A stretch of DNA of 64,000 nt. Source: Oasisia sp. SBJ-2009 (Eukaryota > Annelida > Polychaeta > Sabellida > Siboglinidae). Of this stretch, positions 47,682-63,000 are shown in pieces. Each line of letters begins with the position of its first letter. Position 1 is the first letter of the stretch. The position numbers and the translations under genes were made by a program. A model generated the notes under the pieces. It was not told where the DNA came from. It did not search any database and saw only the letters and a program-made list of their open reading frames with translations. The DNA lies in assembly GCA_964017155.1 (NCBI GenBank), contig OZ024854.1:69644754-69708753 (forward strand), in the 5' to 3' direction.

Positions 47682-50600
47682 AGTTATAATACCAAAATTG
47701 AGGTGGGCCCGACTTGTACATAAGTGCCAACACTTGCTGGCGCGTTCCTTCACGCGCACTCTCTCATAAATAAAAGCACGTATACTCTCAATTTGTTTTC
47801 AGCATTTCACTATTTGGCACTTATGTACAAGTCGGACCCGCCTCAATGTTGCTATTATATCAGTATTTTTGCCAACATTTGATACTTGATTAAATTAATT
47901 CATTCAATTATAATCATCTTGCGCGTATTTATGTTTTATAAACAGCGCGTCTTGGCAAACTATTGAGGTCGAAAAGACAGCGCGAATTGTGCCAGCCGCA
48001 AGCGCAGGGGTGCATGTTACTGCGCTGTGCATATGAAATGAGCGATAAACAGTTTGTTTATGCCGACCACGCTGTCTTTTCGACCTCAAAAGTCAGCTAA
48101 GACGCGCTGTATATAAAACAATAATATGCGCAAGATGATTATAATTGATTGAGTTAACAAAATCAAGTTTCAAAAGTTGGCAAAAATACAGTTATAATAC
48201 CAAAATTGAGGTGGGCCCGACTTGTACATAAGTGCCAACACTTGAGGGCGCGTTCCTTCACGCGCACTCTCTCATAAATAAAAGCACGTATACCCTCAAT
48301 TTGTTTTCAGTATTTCACTATTTGGCACTGATGTAAAAGTCGGACCCACCTCAATGTTGCTATTATATCAGTATTTTTGCCAACATTTGATACTTGATTA
48401 AATTAATTCATTCAATTATAATCATCTTGCGCATATTTAAGTTTTATAAACAGCGCGTCTTGGCAAACTGTTGAGGTCGAAAAGACAGCGCCATTTGTGC
48501 CAGTCGCAAGCGCAGCGGTGCATGTTACTGCGCTGTGCATATGATATGAGCGCTAAACAGTTTGTTTATGCCTACCACGCTGTCTTTTCGACCTCAAAAG
48601 TCTGCTAAGACGCGCTGTATATAAAACATTAATATGCGCAAGATGATTATAATTGATTGAATTAACAAAATCAAGTATCAAATGTTGGCAACGATACAGT
48701 TATAATACCAAAATTGAGGTGGGCCCGTCTTGTACATTAATGCCTACACTTGCGGGCGCGCAACTTCACGCGCACTCTCTCATAAAAGCACGTATACTCT
48801 CAATTTGTTTTCAGTATTTCACTAGTTGGCACTTATGTACAAGTCGGACCCACCTCAATGTTGCTATTATATCAGTATTTTTGCCAACATTTGATACTTG
48901 ATTAAATTAATTCATTCAATTATAATCATCTTGCGCATATTTATGTTTTATAAACAGCGCGTCTTGGCAAACTTTTGAGGTCGAAAAGACAGCGCCATTT
49001 GTGCCAGTCGCAAGCGCAGCGGTGCATGATACTGCGCTGTGCATATGATATGAGCGATAAACAGTTTGTTTATGCCGACCACGCTGTCTTTTCGACCTCA
49101 AAAGTCAGCTAAGACGCGCTGTATATAAAACAATAATTTGCGCAAGATGATTATAATTGATTGAATTAATAAAATCAAGTATCAAATGTTGGCAAAAATA
49201 CAGTTATAATACCAAAATTGAGGTGGGCCCGACTTGTACATAAGTGCCAAAACTTGCGGGCGCGTTCCTTCACGCGCACTCTCTCATAAATAAAAGCACG
49301 TATACTATCAATTTGTTTTCAGTATTTCACTATTTGACACTTATGTACAAGTCGGACCCACCTCAATGTTGCTATTATATAAGTATTTTTGCCAACATTT
49401 GATACTTGATTAAATTAATTCATTCAATTATAATCATCTTGCGCATATTTATGTTTTATAAACAGCGCTTCTTGGCAAACTTTTGAGGTCGAAAAGACAG
49501 CGCCATTTGTGCCAGTCGCAAGCGCAGCGGTGCATGTTACTGCGCTGTGCATATGATATGAGCGATAAACAGTTTGTTTATGCCTACCACGCTGTCTTTT
49601 CGACCTCAACAGTCTGCTAAGACGCGCTGTATATAAAACATTAATATGGGCAAGATGATTATAATTGATTGAATTAACAAAATCAAGTATCAAATGTTGG
49701 CAACGATACAGTTATAATACCAAAATTGAGGTGGGCCCGACTTGTACATAAGTGCCAACACTTGCGGGCGCGTTCCTTCACGCGCACTCTCTCATAAATA
49801 AAAGCACGTATACTCTCAATTTCTTTTCAGTATTTCACTATTTGGCACTGATGTACAAGTCGGACCCACCTCAATGTTGCTATTATATAAGTATTTTGGC
49901 CAACATTTGATACTTGATTAAATTAATTCATTCAATTATAATCATCTTGCGCGTATTTATGTTTTATAAACAGCGCGTCTTGGCAAACTTTTGAGGTCGA
50001 AAAGACAGCGCGATTTGTGCCAGTCGCAAGCGCAGCGGTGCATGTTACTGTGCTGTGCATATGAAATGAGCGATAAATAGTTTGTTTATGCCGACCACGC
50101 TGTTTTTTCGACCTCAAAAGTCTGCTAAGACGCGCTGTATATAAAACAATAATATGCGCAAGATGATTATAATTGATTGAATTAACAAAAGCAAGTATCA
50201 AATGTTGGCAAAAATACAGTTATAATACCAAAATTGAGGTGGGCCCGACTTGTACATAAGTGCCAACACTTGCTGGCGCGTTCCTTCACGCGCACTCTCT
50301 CATAAATAAAAGCACGTATACTCTCAATTTGTTTTCAGCATTTCACTATTTGGCACTTATGTACAGTCGGACCCGCCTCAATGTTGCTATTATATCAGTA
50401 TTTTTGCCAACATTTGATACTTGATTAAATTAATTCATTCAATTATAATCATCTTGCGCGTATTTATGTTTTATAAACAGCGCGTCTTGGCAAACTATTG
50501 AGGTCGAAAAGACAGCGCGAATTGTGCCAGCCGCAAGCGCAGGGGTGCATATTACTGCGCTGTGCATATGAAATGAGCGATAAACAGTTTGTTTATGCCG

Positions 50601-53600
50601 ACCACGCTGTCTTTTCGACCTCAAAAGTCAGCTAAGACGCGCTGTATATAAAACAATAATATGCGAAAGATGATTATAATTGATTGAGTTAACAAAATCA
50701 AGTTTCAAAAGTTGGCAAAAATACAGTTATAATACCAAAATTGAGGTGGGCCCGACTTGTACATAAGTGCCAACACTTGAGGGCGCGTTCCTTCACGCGC
50801 ACTCTCTCATAAATAAAAGCACGTATACCCTCAATTTGTTTTCAGTATTTCACTATTTGGCACTGATGTACAAGTCGGACCCACCTCAATGTTGCTATTA
50901 TATCAGTATTTTTGCCAACATTTGATACTTGATTAAATTAATTCATTCAATTATAATCATCTTGCGCATATTTAAGTTTTATAAACAGCGCGTCTTGGCA
51001 AACTGTTGAGGTCGAAAAGACAGCGCCATTTGTGCCAGTCGCAAGCGCAGCGGTGCATGTTACTGCGCTGTGCATATGATATGAGCGCTAAACAGTTTGT
51101 TTATGCCTACCACGCTGTCTTTTCGACCTCAAAAGTCTGCTAAGACGCCCTGTATATAAAACATTAATATGCGCAAGATGATTATAATTGATTGAATTAA
51201 CAAAATCAAGTATCAAATGTTGGCAAAAATACAGTTATAATACCAAAATTGAGGTGGGCCCGACTTGTACATAAGTGCCAAAACTTGCGGGCGCGTTCCT
51301 TCACGCGCACTCTCTCATAAATAAAAGCACGTATACTATCAATTTGTTTTCAGTATTTCACTATTTGACACTTATGTACAAGTCGGACCCATCTCAATGT
51401 TGCTATTATATAAGTATTTTTGCCAACATTTGATACTTGATTAAATTAAGTCATTCAATTATAATCATCTTGCGCATATTTATGTTTTATAAACAGCGCT
51501 TCTTGGCAAACTTTTGAGGTCGAAAAGACAGCGCCATTTGTGCCAGTCGCAAGCGCAGCGGTGCATGTTACTGCGCTGTGCATATGATATGAGCGATAAA
51601 CAGTTTGTTTATGCCTACCACGCTGTCTTTTCGACCTCAACAGTCTGCTAAGACGCGCTGTATATAAAACATTAATATGCGCAAGATGATTATAATTGAT
51701 TGAATTAACAAAATCAAGTATCAAATGTTGGCAACGATACAGTTATAATACCAAAATTGAGGTGGGCCCGACTTGTACATAAGTGCCAACACTTGCGGGC
51801 GCGTTCCTTCACGCGCACTCTCTCATAAATAAAAGCACGTATACTCTCAATTTCTTTTCAGTATTTCACTATTTGGCACTGATGTACAAGTCGGACCCAC
51901 CTCAATGTTGCTATTATATAAGTATTTTGGCCAACATTTGATACTTGATTAAATTAATTCATTCAATTATAATCATCTTGCGCGTATTTATGTTTTATAA
52001 ACAGCGCGTCTTGGCAAACTTTTGAGGTCGAAAAGACAGCGCGATTTGTGCCAGTCGCAAGCGCAGCGGTGCATGTTACTGTGCTGTGCATATGAAATGA
52101 GCGATAAATAGTTTGTTTATGCCGACCACGCTGTTTTTTCGACCTCAAAAGTCTGCTAAGACGCGCTGTATATAAAACAATAATATGCGCAAGATGATTA
52201 TAATTGATTGAATTAACAAAAGCAAGTATCAAATGTTGGCAAAAATACAGTTATAATACCAAAATTGAGGTGGGCCCTACTTGTACATAAGTGCCAACAC
52301 TTGCGGGCGCGTTCCTTCACGCGCACTCTCTCATCAATAAAAGCACGTATACTCTCAATTTGTTTTCAGCATTTCACTATTTGGCACTTATGTACAAGTC
52401 GGACCCACCTCAATGTTGCTATTATATCAGTATTTTTGCCAACATTTGATACTTGATTAAATTAATTCATTCAATTATAATCATCTTGCGCGTATTTATG
52501 TTTTATAAACAGCGCATCTTGGCAAACTTTTGAGGTCGAAAAGACAGCGCGATTTGTGCCAGTCGCAAGCGCAGCGGTGCATGTTACTGCGCTGTGCATA
52601 TGATATGAGCGATAAACAGTTTGTTTATGCCTACCACGCTGTCTTTTCGACCTCAACAGTCTGCTAAGACGCGCTGTATATAAAACATTAATATGCGCAA
52701 GATGATTATAATTGATTGAATTAACAAAATCAAGTATCAAATGTTGGCAACGATACAGTTATAATACCAAAATTGAGGTGGGCCCGACTTGTACATAAGT
52801 GCCAACACTTGCGGGCGCGTTCCTTCACGCGCACTCTCTCATAAATAAAAGCACGTATACTCTCAATTTCTTTTCAGTATTTCACTATTTGGCACTGATG
52901 TACAAGTCGGACCCACCTCAATGTTGCTATTATATAAGTATTTTGGCCAACATTTGATACTTGATTAAATTAATTCATTCAATTATAATCATCTTGCGCG
53001 TATTTATGTTTTATAAACAGCGCGTCTTGGCAAACTTTTGAGGTCGAAAAGACAGCGCGATTTGTGCCAGTCGCAAGCGCAGCGGTGCATGTTACTGTGC
53101 TGTGCATATGAAATGAGCGATAAATAGTTTGTTTATGCCGACCACGCTGTTTTTTCGACCTCAAAAGTCTGCTAAGACGCGCTGTATATAAAACAATAAT
53201 ATGCGCAAGATGATTATAATTGATTGAATTAACAAAAGCAAGTATCAAATGTTGGCAAAAATACAGTTATAATACCAAAATTGAGGTGGGCCCGACTTGT
53301 ACATAAGTGCCAACACTTGCGGGCGCGTTCCTTCACGCGCACTCTCTCATAAATAAAAGCACGTATACTCTCAATTTCTTTTCAGTATTTCACTATTTGG
53401 CACTGATGTACAAGTCGGACCCACCTCAATGTTGCTATTATATAAGTATTTTGGCCAACATTTGATACTTGATTAAATTAATTCATTCAATTATAATCAT
53501 CTTGCGCGTATTTATGTTTTATAAACAGCGCGTCTTGGCAAACTTTTGAGGTCGAAAAGACAGCGCGATTTGTGCCAGTCGCAAGCGCAGCGGTGCATGT

Positions 53601-54280
53601 TACTGTGCTGTGCATATGAAATGAGCGATAAATAGTTTGTTTATGCCGACCACGCTGTTTTTTCGACCTCAAAAGTCTGCTAAGACGCGCTGTATATAAA
53701 ACAATAATATGCGCAAGATGATTATAATTGATTGAATTAACAAAAGCAAGTATCAAATGTTGGCAAAAATACAGTTATAATACCAAAATTGAGGTGGGCC
53801 CTACTTGTACATAAGTGCCAACACTTGCGGGCGCGTTCCTTCACGCGCACTCTCTCATCAATAAAAGCACGTATACTCTCAATTTGTTTTCAGCATTTCA
53901 CTATTTGGCACTTATGTACAAGTCGGACCCACCTCAATGTTGCTATTATATCAGTATTTTTGCCAACATTTGATACTTGATTAAATTAATTCATTCAATT
54001 ATAATCATCTTGCGCGTATTTATGTTTTATAAACAGCGCATCTTGGCAAACTTTTGAGGTCGAAAAGACAGCGCGATTTGTGCCAGTCGCAAGCGCAGCG
54101 GTGCATGTTACTGCGCTGTGCATATGAAATGAGCGATAAATAGTTTGTTTATGCCGACCACGCTGTTTTTTCGACCTCAAAAGTCTGCTAAGACGCGCTG
54201 TATATAAAACAATAATATGCGCAAGATGATTATAATTGATTGAATTAACAAAATCAAGTATCAAATGTTGGCAAAAATAC
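47682..54280. repeat. SatB 13-monomer block, copy 2
   Basis: Starts: 47863, 48371, 48875, 49383, 49891, 50398, 50906, 51414, 51922, 52430, 52938, 53446, 53954. It keeps the monomer doublet (52938, 53446) of copy 1, so the doublet is older than the block duplication. A GATGTAAAAGTCGG marker is new relative to copy 1 and is carried into the following copies. Confidence 0.92.
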
Positions 54281-57200
54281 AGTTATAATACCAAAATTGA
54301 GGTGGGCCCGACTTGTACATAAGTGCCAACACTTGCTGGCGCGTTCCTTCACGCGCACTCTCTCATAAATAAAAGCACGTATACTCTCAATTTGTTTTCA
54401 GCATTTCACTATTTGGCACTTATGTACAAGTCGGACCCGCCTCAATGTTGCTATTATATCAGTATTTTTGCCAACATTTGATACTTGATTAAATTAATTC
54501 ATTCAATTATAATCATCTTGCGCGTATTTATGTTTTATAAACAGCGCGTCTTGGCAAACTATTGAGGTCGAAAAGACAGCGCGAATTGTGCCAGCCGCAA
54601 GCGCAGGGGTGCATGTTACTGCGCTGTGCATATGAAATGAGCGATAAACAGTTTGTTTATGCCGACCACGCTGTCTTTTCGACCTCAAAAGTCAGCTAAG
54701 ACGCGCTGTATATAAAACAATAATATGCGCAAGATGATTATAATTGATTGAGTTAACAAAATCAAGTTTCAAAAGTTGGCAAAAATACAGTTATAATACC
54801 AAAATTGAGGTGGGCCCGACTTGTACATAAGTGCCAACACTTGAGGGCGCGTTCCTTCACGCGCACTCTCTCATAAATAAAAGCACGTATACCCTCAATT
54901 TGTTTTCAGTATTTCACTATTTGGCACTGATGTAAAAGTCGGACCCACCTCAATGTTGCTATTATATCAGTATTTTTGCCAACATTTGATACTTGATTAA
55001 ATTAATTCATTCAATTATAATCATCTTGCGCATATTTAAGTTTTATAAACAGCGCGTCTTGGCAAACTGTTGAGGTCGAAAAGACAGCGCCATTTGTGCC
55101 AGTCGCAAGCGCAGCGGTGCATGTTACTGCGCTGTGCATATGATATGAGCGCTAAACAGTTTGTTTATGCCTACCACGCTGTCTTTTCGACCTCAAAAGT
55201 CTGCTAAGACGCGCTGTATATAAAACATTAATATGCGCAAGATGATTATAATTGATTGAATTAACAAAATCAAGTATCAAATGTTGGCAACGATACAGTT
55301 ATAATACCAAAATTGAGGTGGGCCCGTCTTGTACATTAATGCCTACACTTGCGGGCGCGCAACTTCACGCGCACTCTCTCATAAAAGCACGTATACTCTC
55401 AATTTGTTTTCAGTATTTCACTAGTTGGCACTTATGTACAAGTCGGACCCACCTCAATGTTGCTATTATATCAGTATTTTTGCCAACATTTGATACTTGA
55501 TTAAATTAATTCATTCAATTATAATCATCTTGCGCATATTTATGTTTTATAAACAGCGCGTCTTGGCAAACTTTTGAGGTCGAAAAGACAGCGCCATTTG
55601 TGCCAGTCGCAAGCGCAGCGGTGCATGATACTGCGCTGTGCATATGATATGAGCGATAAACAGTTTGTTTATGCCGACCACGCTGTCTTTTCGACCTCAA
55701 AAGTCAGCTAAGACGCGCTGTATATAAAACAATAATTTGCGCAAGATGATTATAATTGATTGAATTAATAAAATCAAGTATCAAATGTTGGCAAAAATAC
55801 AGTTATAATACCAAAATTGAGGTGGGCCCGACTTGTACATAAGTGCCAAAACTTGCGGGCGCGTTCCTTCACGCGCACTCTCTCATAAATAAAAGCACGT
55901 ATACTATCAATTTGTTTTCAGTATTTCACTATTTGACACTTATGTACAAGTCGGACCCACCTCAATGTTGCTATTATATAAGTATTTTTGCCAACATTTG
56001 ATACTTGATTAAATTAATTCATTCAATTATAATCATCTTGCGCATATTTATGTTTTATAAACAGCGCTTCTTGGCAAACTTTTGAGGTCGAAAAGACAGC
56101 GCCATTTGTGCCAGTCGCAAGCGCAGCGGTGCATGTTACTGCGCTGTGCATATGATATGAGCGATAAACAGTTTGTTTATGCCTACCACGCTGTCTTTTC
56201 GACCTCAACAGTCTGCTAAGACGCGCTGTATATAAAACATTAATATGGGCAAGATGATTATAATTGATTGAATTAACAAAATCAAGTATCAAATGTTGGC
56301 AACGATACAGTTATAATACCAAAATTGAGGTGGGCCCGACTTGTACATAAGTGCCAACACTTGCGGGCGCGTTCCTTCACGCGCACTCTCTCATAAATAA
56401 AAGCACGTATACTCTCAATTTCTTTTCAGTATTTCACTATTTGGCACTGATGTACAAGTCGGACCCACCTCAATGTTGCTATTATATAAGTATTTTGGCC
56501 AACATTTGATACTTGATTAAATTAATTCATTCAATTATAATCATCTTGCGCGTATTTATGTTTTATAAACAGCGCGTCTTGGCAAACTTTTGAGGTCGAA
56601 AAGACAGCGCGATTTGTGCCAGTCGCAAGCGCAGCGGTGCATGTTACTGTGCTGTGCATATGAAATGAGCGATAAATAGTTTGTTTATGCCGACCACGCT
56701 GTTTTTTCGACCTCAAAAGTCTGCTAAGACGCGCTGTATATAAAACAATAATATGCGCAAGATGATTATAATTGATTGAATTAACAAAAGCAAGTATCAA
56801 ATGTTGGCAAAAATACAGTTATAATACCAAAATTGAGGTGGGCCCTACTTGTACATAAGTGCCAACACTTGCGGGCGCGTTCCTTCACGCGCACTCTCTC
56901 ATCAATAAAAGCACGTATACTCTCAATTTGTTTTCAGCATTTCACTATTTGGCACTTATGTACAAGTCGGACCCACCTCAATGTTGCTATTATATCAGTA
57001 TTTTTGCCAACATTTGATACTTGATTAAATTAATTCATTCAATTATAATCATCTTGCGCGTATTTATGTTTTATAAACAGCGCATCTTGGCAAACTTTTG
57101 AGGTCGAAAAGACAGCGCGATTTGTGCCAGTCGCAAGCGCAGCGGTGCATGTTACTGCGCTGTGCATATGAAATGAGCGATAAATAGTTTGTTTATGCCG

Positions 57201-60041
57201 ACCACGCTGTTTTTTCGACCTCAAAAGTCTGCTAAGACGCGCTGTATATAAAACAATAATATGCGCAAGATGATTATAATTGATTGAATTAACAAAATCA
57301 AGTATCAAATGTTGGCAAAAATACAGTTATAATACCAAAATTGAGGTGGGCCCGACTTGTACATAAGTGCCAACACTTGCTGGCGCGTTCCTTCACGCGC
57401 ACTCTCTCATAAATAAAAGCACGTATACTCTCAATTTGTTTTCAGCATTTCACTATTTGGCACTTATGTACAAGTCGGACCCGCCTCAATGTTGCTATTA
57501 TATCAGTATTTTTGCCAACATTTGATACTTGATTAAATTAATTCATTCAATTATAATCATCTTGCGCGTATTTATGTTTTATAAACAGCGCGTCTTGGCA
57601 AACTATTGAGGTCGAAAAGACAGCGCGAATTGTGCCAGCCGCAAGCGCAGGGGTGCATGTTACTGCGCTGTGCATATGAAATGAGCGATAAACAGTTTGT
57701 TTATGCCGACCACGCTGTCTTTTCGACCTCAAAAGTCAGCTAAGACGCGCTGTATATAAAACAATAATATGCGCAAGATGATTATAATTGATTGAGTTAA
57801 CAAAATCAAGTTTCAAAAGTTGGCAAAAATACAGTTATAATACCAAAATTGAGGTGGGCCCGACTTGTACATAAGTGCCAACACTTGAGGGCGCGTTCCT
57901 TCACGCGCACTCTCTCATAAATAAAAGCACGTATACCCTCAATTTGTTTTCAGTATTTCACTATTTGGCACTGATGTAAAAGTCGGACCCACCTCAATGT
58001 TGCTATTATATCAGTATTTTTGCCAACATTTGATACTTGATTAAATTAATTCATTCAATTATAATCATCTTGCGCATATTTAAGTTTTATAAACAGCGCG
58101 TCTTGGCAAACTGTTGAGGTCGAAAAGACAGCGCCATTTGTGCCAGTCGCAAGCGCAGCGGTGCATGTTACTGCGCTGTGCATATGATATGAGCGCTAAA
58201 CAGTTTGTTTATGCCTACCACGCTGTCTTTTCGACCTCAAAAGTCTGCTAAGACGCGCTGTATATAAAACATTAATATGCGCAAGATGATTATAATTGAT
58301 TGAATTAACAAAATCAAGTATCAAATGTTGGCAACGATACAGTTATAATACCAAAATTGAGGTGGGCCCGTCTTGTACATTAATGCCTACACTTGCGGGC
58401 GCGCAACTTCACGCGCACTCTCTCATAAAAGCACGTATACTCTCAATTTGTTTTCAGTATTTCACTAGTTGGCACTTATGTACAAGTCGGACCCACCTCA
58501 ATGTTGCTATTATATCAGTATTTTTGCCAACATTTGATACTTGATTAAATTAATTCATTCAATTATAATCATCTTGCGCATATTTATGTTTTATAAACAG
58601 CGCGTCTTGGCAAACTTTTGAGGTCGAAAAGACAGCGCCATTTGTGCCAGTCGCAAGCGCAGCGGTGCATGATACTGCGCTGTGCATATGATATGAGCGA
58701 TAAACAGTTTGTTTATGCCGACCACGCTGTCTTTTCGACCTCAAAAGTCAGCTAAGACGCGCTGTATATAAAACAATAATTTGCGCAAGATGATTATAAT
58801 TGATTGAATTAATAAAATCAAGTATCAAATGTTGGCAAAAATACAGTTATAATACCAAAATTGAGGTGGGCCCGACTTGTACATAAGTGCCAAAACTTGC
58901 GGGCGCGTTCCTTCACGCGCACTCTCTCATAAATAAAAGCACGTATACTATCAATTTGTTTTCAGTATTTCACTATTTGACACTTATGTACAAGTCGGAC
59001 CCACCTCAATGTTGCTATTATATAAGTATTTTTGCCAACATTTGATACTTGATTAAATTAATTCATTCAATTATAATCATCTTGCGCATATTTATGTTTT
59101 ATAAACAGCGCTTCTTGGCAAACTTTTGAGGTCGAAAAGACAGCGCCATTTGTGCCAGTCGCAAGCGCAGCGGTGCATGTTACTGCGCTGTGCATATGAT
59201 ATGAGCGATAAACAGTTTGTTTATGCCTACCACGCTGTCTTTTCGACCTCAACAGTCTGCTAAGACGCGCTGTATATAAAACATTAATATGGGCAAGATG
59301 ATTATAATTGATTGAATTAACAAAATCAAGTATCAAATGTTGGCAACGATACAGTTATAATACCAAAATTGAGGTGGGCCCGACTTGTACATAAGTGCCA
59401 ACACTTGCGGGCGCGTTCCTTCACGCGCACTCTCTCATAAATAAAAGCACGTATACTCTCAATTTCTTTTCAGTATTTCACTATTTGGCACTTATGTACA
59501 AGTCGGACCCACCTCAATGTTGCTATTATATAAGTATTTTGGCCAACATTTGATACTTGATTAAATTAATTCATTCAATTATAATCATCTTGCGCGTATT
59601 TATGTTTTATAAACAGCGCGTCTTGGCAAACTTTTGAGGTCGAAAAGACAGCGCGATTTGTGCCAGTCGCAAGCGCAGCGGTGCATGTTACTGTGCTGTG
59701 CATATGAAATGAGCGATAAATAGTTTGTTTATGCCGACCACGCTGTTTTTTCGACCTCAAAAGTCTGCTAAGACGCGCTGTATATAAAACAATAATATGC
59801 GCAAGATGATTATAATTGATTGAATTAACAAAATCAAGTATCAAATGTTGGGAAAAATACAGTTATAATACCAAAATTGAGGTGGGCCCGACTTGTACAT
59901 AAGTGCCAACACTTGCGGGCGCGTTCCTTCACGCGCACTCTCTCATCAATAAAAGCACGTATACTCTCAATTTGTTTTCAGCATTTCACTATTTGGCACT
60001 TATGTACAAGTCGGACCCACCTCAATGTTGCTATTATATCA
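53954..60041. repeat. SatB six-monomer (3044-bp) tandem duplication and partial third block copy
   Basis: The 13-monomer block restarts at about 54,281 and holds its 6,599-bp offset to about 56,816. On top of that, 53954-56997 and 56998-60041 are a tandem pair at 3,044 bp. Starts: 53954, 54462, 54970, 55474, 55982, 56490, 56998, 57506, 58014, 58518, 59026, 59534. The monomer at 59534 carries TGTTGGGAAAAATAC, otherwise seen only at about 43,096 (offset 16,749). Confidence 0.9.
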
Positions 60042-63000
60042 GTATTTTTGCCAACATTTGATACTTGATTAAATTAATTCATTCAATTATAATCATCTTG
60101 CGCGTATTTATGTTTTATAAACAGCGCATCTTGGCAAACTTTTGAGGTCGAAAAGACAGCGCGATTTGTGCCAGTCGCAAGCGCAGCGGTGCATGTTACT
60201 GCGCTGTGCATATGAAATGAGCGATAAATAGTTTGTTTATGCCGACCACGCTGTTTTTTCGACCTCAAAAGTCTGCTAAGACGCGCTGTATATAAAACAA
60301 TAATATGCGCAAGATGATTATAATTGATTGAATTAACAAAATCAAGTATCAAATGTTGGCAAAAATACAGTTATAATACCAAAATTGAGGTGGGCCCGAC
60401 TTGTACATAAGTGCCAACACTTGCTGGCGCGTTCCTTCACGCGCACTCTCTCATAAATAAAAGCACGTATACTCTCAATTTGTTTTCAGCATTTCACTAT
60501 TTGGCACTTATGTACAGTCGGACCCGCCTCAATGTTGCTATTATATCAGTATTTTTGCCAACATTTGATACTTGATTAAATTAATTCATTCAATTATAAT
60601 CATCTTGCGCGTATTTATGTTTTATAAACAGCGCGTCTTGGCAAACTATTGAGGTCGAAAAGACAGCGCGAATTGTGCCAGTCGCAAGCGCAGCGGTGCA
60701 TGTTACTGCGCTGTGCATATGATATGAGCGCTAAACAGTTTGTTTATGCCTACCACGCTGTCTTTTCGACCTCAAAAGTCTGCTAAGACGCCCTGTATAT
60801 AAAACATTAATATGCGCAAGATGATTATAATTGATTGAATTAACAAAATCAAGTATCAAATGTTGGCAAAAATACAGTTATAATACCAAAATTGAGGTGG
60901 GCCCGACTTGTACATAAGTGCCAAAACTTGCGGGCGCGTTCCTTCACGCGCACTCTCTCATAAATAAAAGCACGTATACTATCAATTTGTTTTCAGTATT
61001 TCACTATTTGACACTTATGTACAAGTCGGACCCATCTCAATGTTGCTATTATATAAGTATTTTTGCCAACATTTGATACTTGATTAAATTAATTCATTCA
61101 ATTATAATCATCTTGCGCATATTTATGTTTTATAAACAGCGCTTCTTGGCAAACTTTTGAGGTCGAAAAGACAGCGCCATTTGTGCCAGTCGCAAGCGCA
61201 GCGGTGCATGTTACTGCGCTGTGCATATGATATGAGCGATAAACAGTTTGTTTATGCCTACCACGCTGTCTTTTCGACCTCAACAGTCTGCTAAGACGCG
61301 CTGTATATAAAACATTAATATGCGCAAGATGATTATAATTGATTGAATTAACAAAATCAAGTATCAAATGTTGGCAACGATACAGTTATAATACCAAAAT
61401 TGAGGTGGGCCCGACTTGTACATAAGTGCCAAAACTTGCGGGCGCGTTCCTTCACGCGCACTCTCTCATAAATAAAAGCACGTATACTCTCAATTTCTTT
61501 TCAGTATTTCACTATTTGGCACTTATGTACAAGTCGGACCCACCTCAATGTTGCTATTATATCAGTATTTTTGCCAACATTTGATACTTGATTAAATTAA
61601 TTCATTCAATTATAATCATCTTGCGCATATTTATGTTTTATAAACAGCGCGTCTTGGCAAACTTTTGAGGTCGAAAAGACAGCGCCATTTGTGCCAGTCG
61701 CAAGCGCAGCGGTGCATGTTACTGCGCTGTGCATATGATATGAGCGATAAACAGTTTGTTTATGCCGACCACGCTGTCTTTTCGACCTCAAAAGTCAGCT
61801 AAGACGCGCTATATATAAAACAATAATTTGCGCAAGATGATTATAATTGATTGAATTAATAAAATCAAGTATCAAATGTTGGCAAAAATACAGTTATAAT
61901 ACCAAAATTGAGGTGGGCCCGACTTGTACATAAGTGCCAAAACTTGCGGGCGCGTTCCTTCACGCGCACTTTCTCATAAATAAAAGCACGTATACTATCA
62001 ATTTGTTTTCAGTATTTCACTATTTGACACTTATGTACAAGTCGGACCCACCTCAATGTTGCTATTATATAAGTATTTTTGCCAACATTTGATACTTGAT
62101 TAAATTAATTCATTCAATTATAATCATCTTGCGCATATTTATGTTTTATAAACAGCGCTTCTTGGCAAACTTTTGAGGTCGAAAAGACAGCGCCATTTGT
62201 GCCAGTCGCAAGCGCAGCGGTGCATGTTACTGCGCTGTGCATATGATATGAGCGATAAACAGTTTGTTTATGCCTACCACGCTGTCTTTTCGACCTCAAC
62301 AGTCTGCTAAGACGCGCTGTATATAAAACATTAATATGCGCAAGATGATTATAATTGATTGAATTAACACAATCAAGTATCAAATGTTGGCAACGATACA
62401 GTTATAATACCAAAATTGAGGTGGGCCCGACTTGTACATAAGTGCCAACACTTGCGGGCGCGTTCCTTCACGCGCACTCTCTCATAAATAAAAGCACGTA
62501 TACTCTCAATTTCTTTACAGTATTTCACTATTTGGCACTGATGTACAAGTTGGACCCACCTCAATGTTGCTATTATATGAGTATTTTGGCCAACATTTGA
62601 TACTTGATTAAATTAATTCATTCAATTATAATCATCTTGCGCGTATTTATGTTTTATAAACAGCGCGTCTTGGCAAACTTTTGAGGTCGAAAAGACAGCG
62701 CGATTTGTGCCAGTCGCAAGCGCAGCGGTGCATGTTACTGTGCTGTGCATATGAAATGAGCGATAAATAGTTTGTTTATGCCGACCACGCTGTTTTTTCG
62801 ACCTCAAAAGTCTGCTAAGACGCGCTGTATATAAAACAATAATATGCGCAAGATGATTATAATTGATTGAATTAACAAAATCAAGTATCAAATGTTGGCA
62901 AAAATACAGTTATAATACCAAAATTGAGGTGGGCCCGACTTGTACATAAGTGCCAACACTTGCGGGCGCGTTCCTTCACGCGCACTCTCTCATCAATAAA

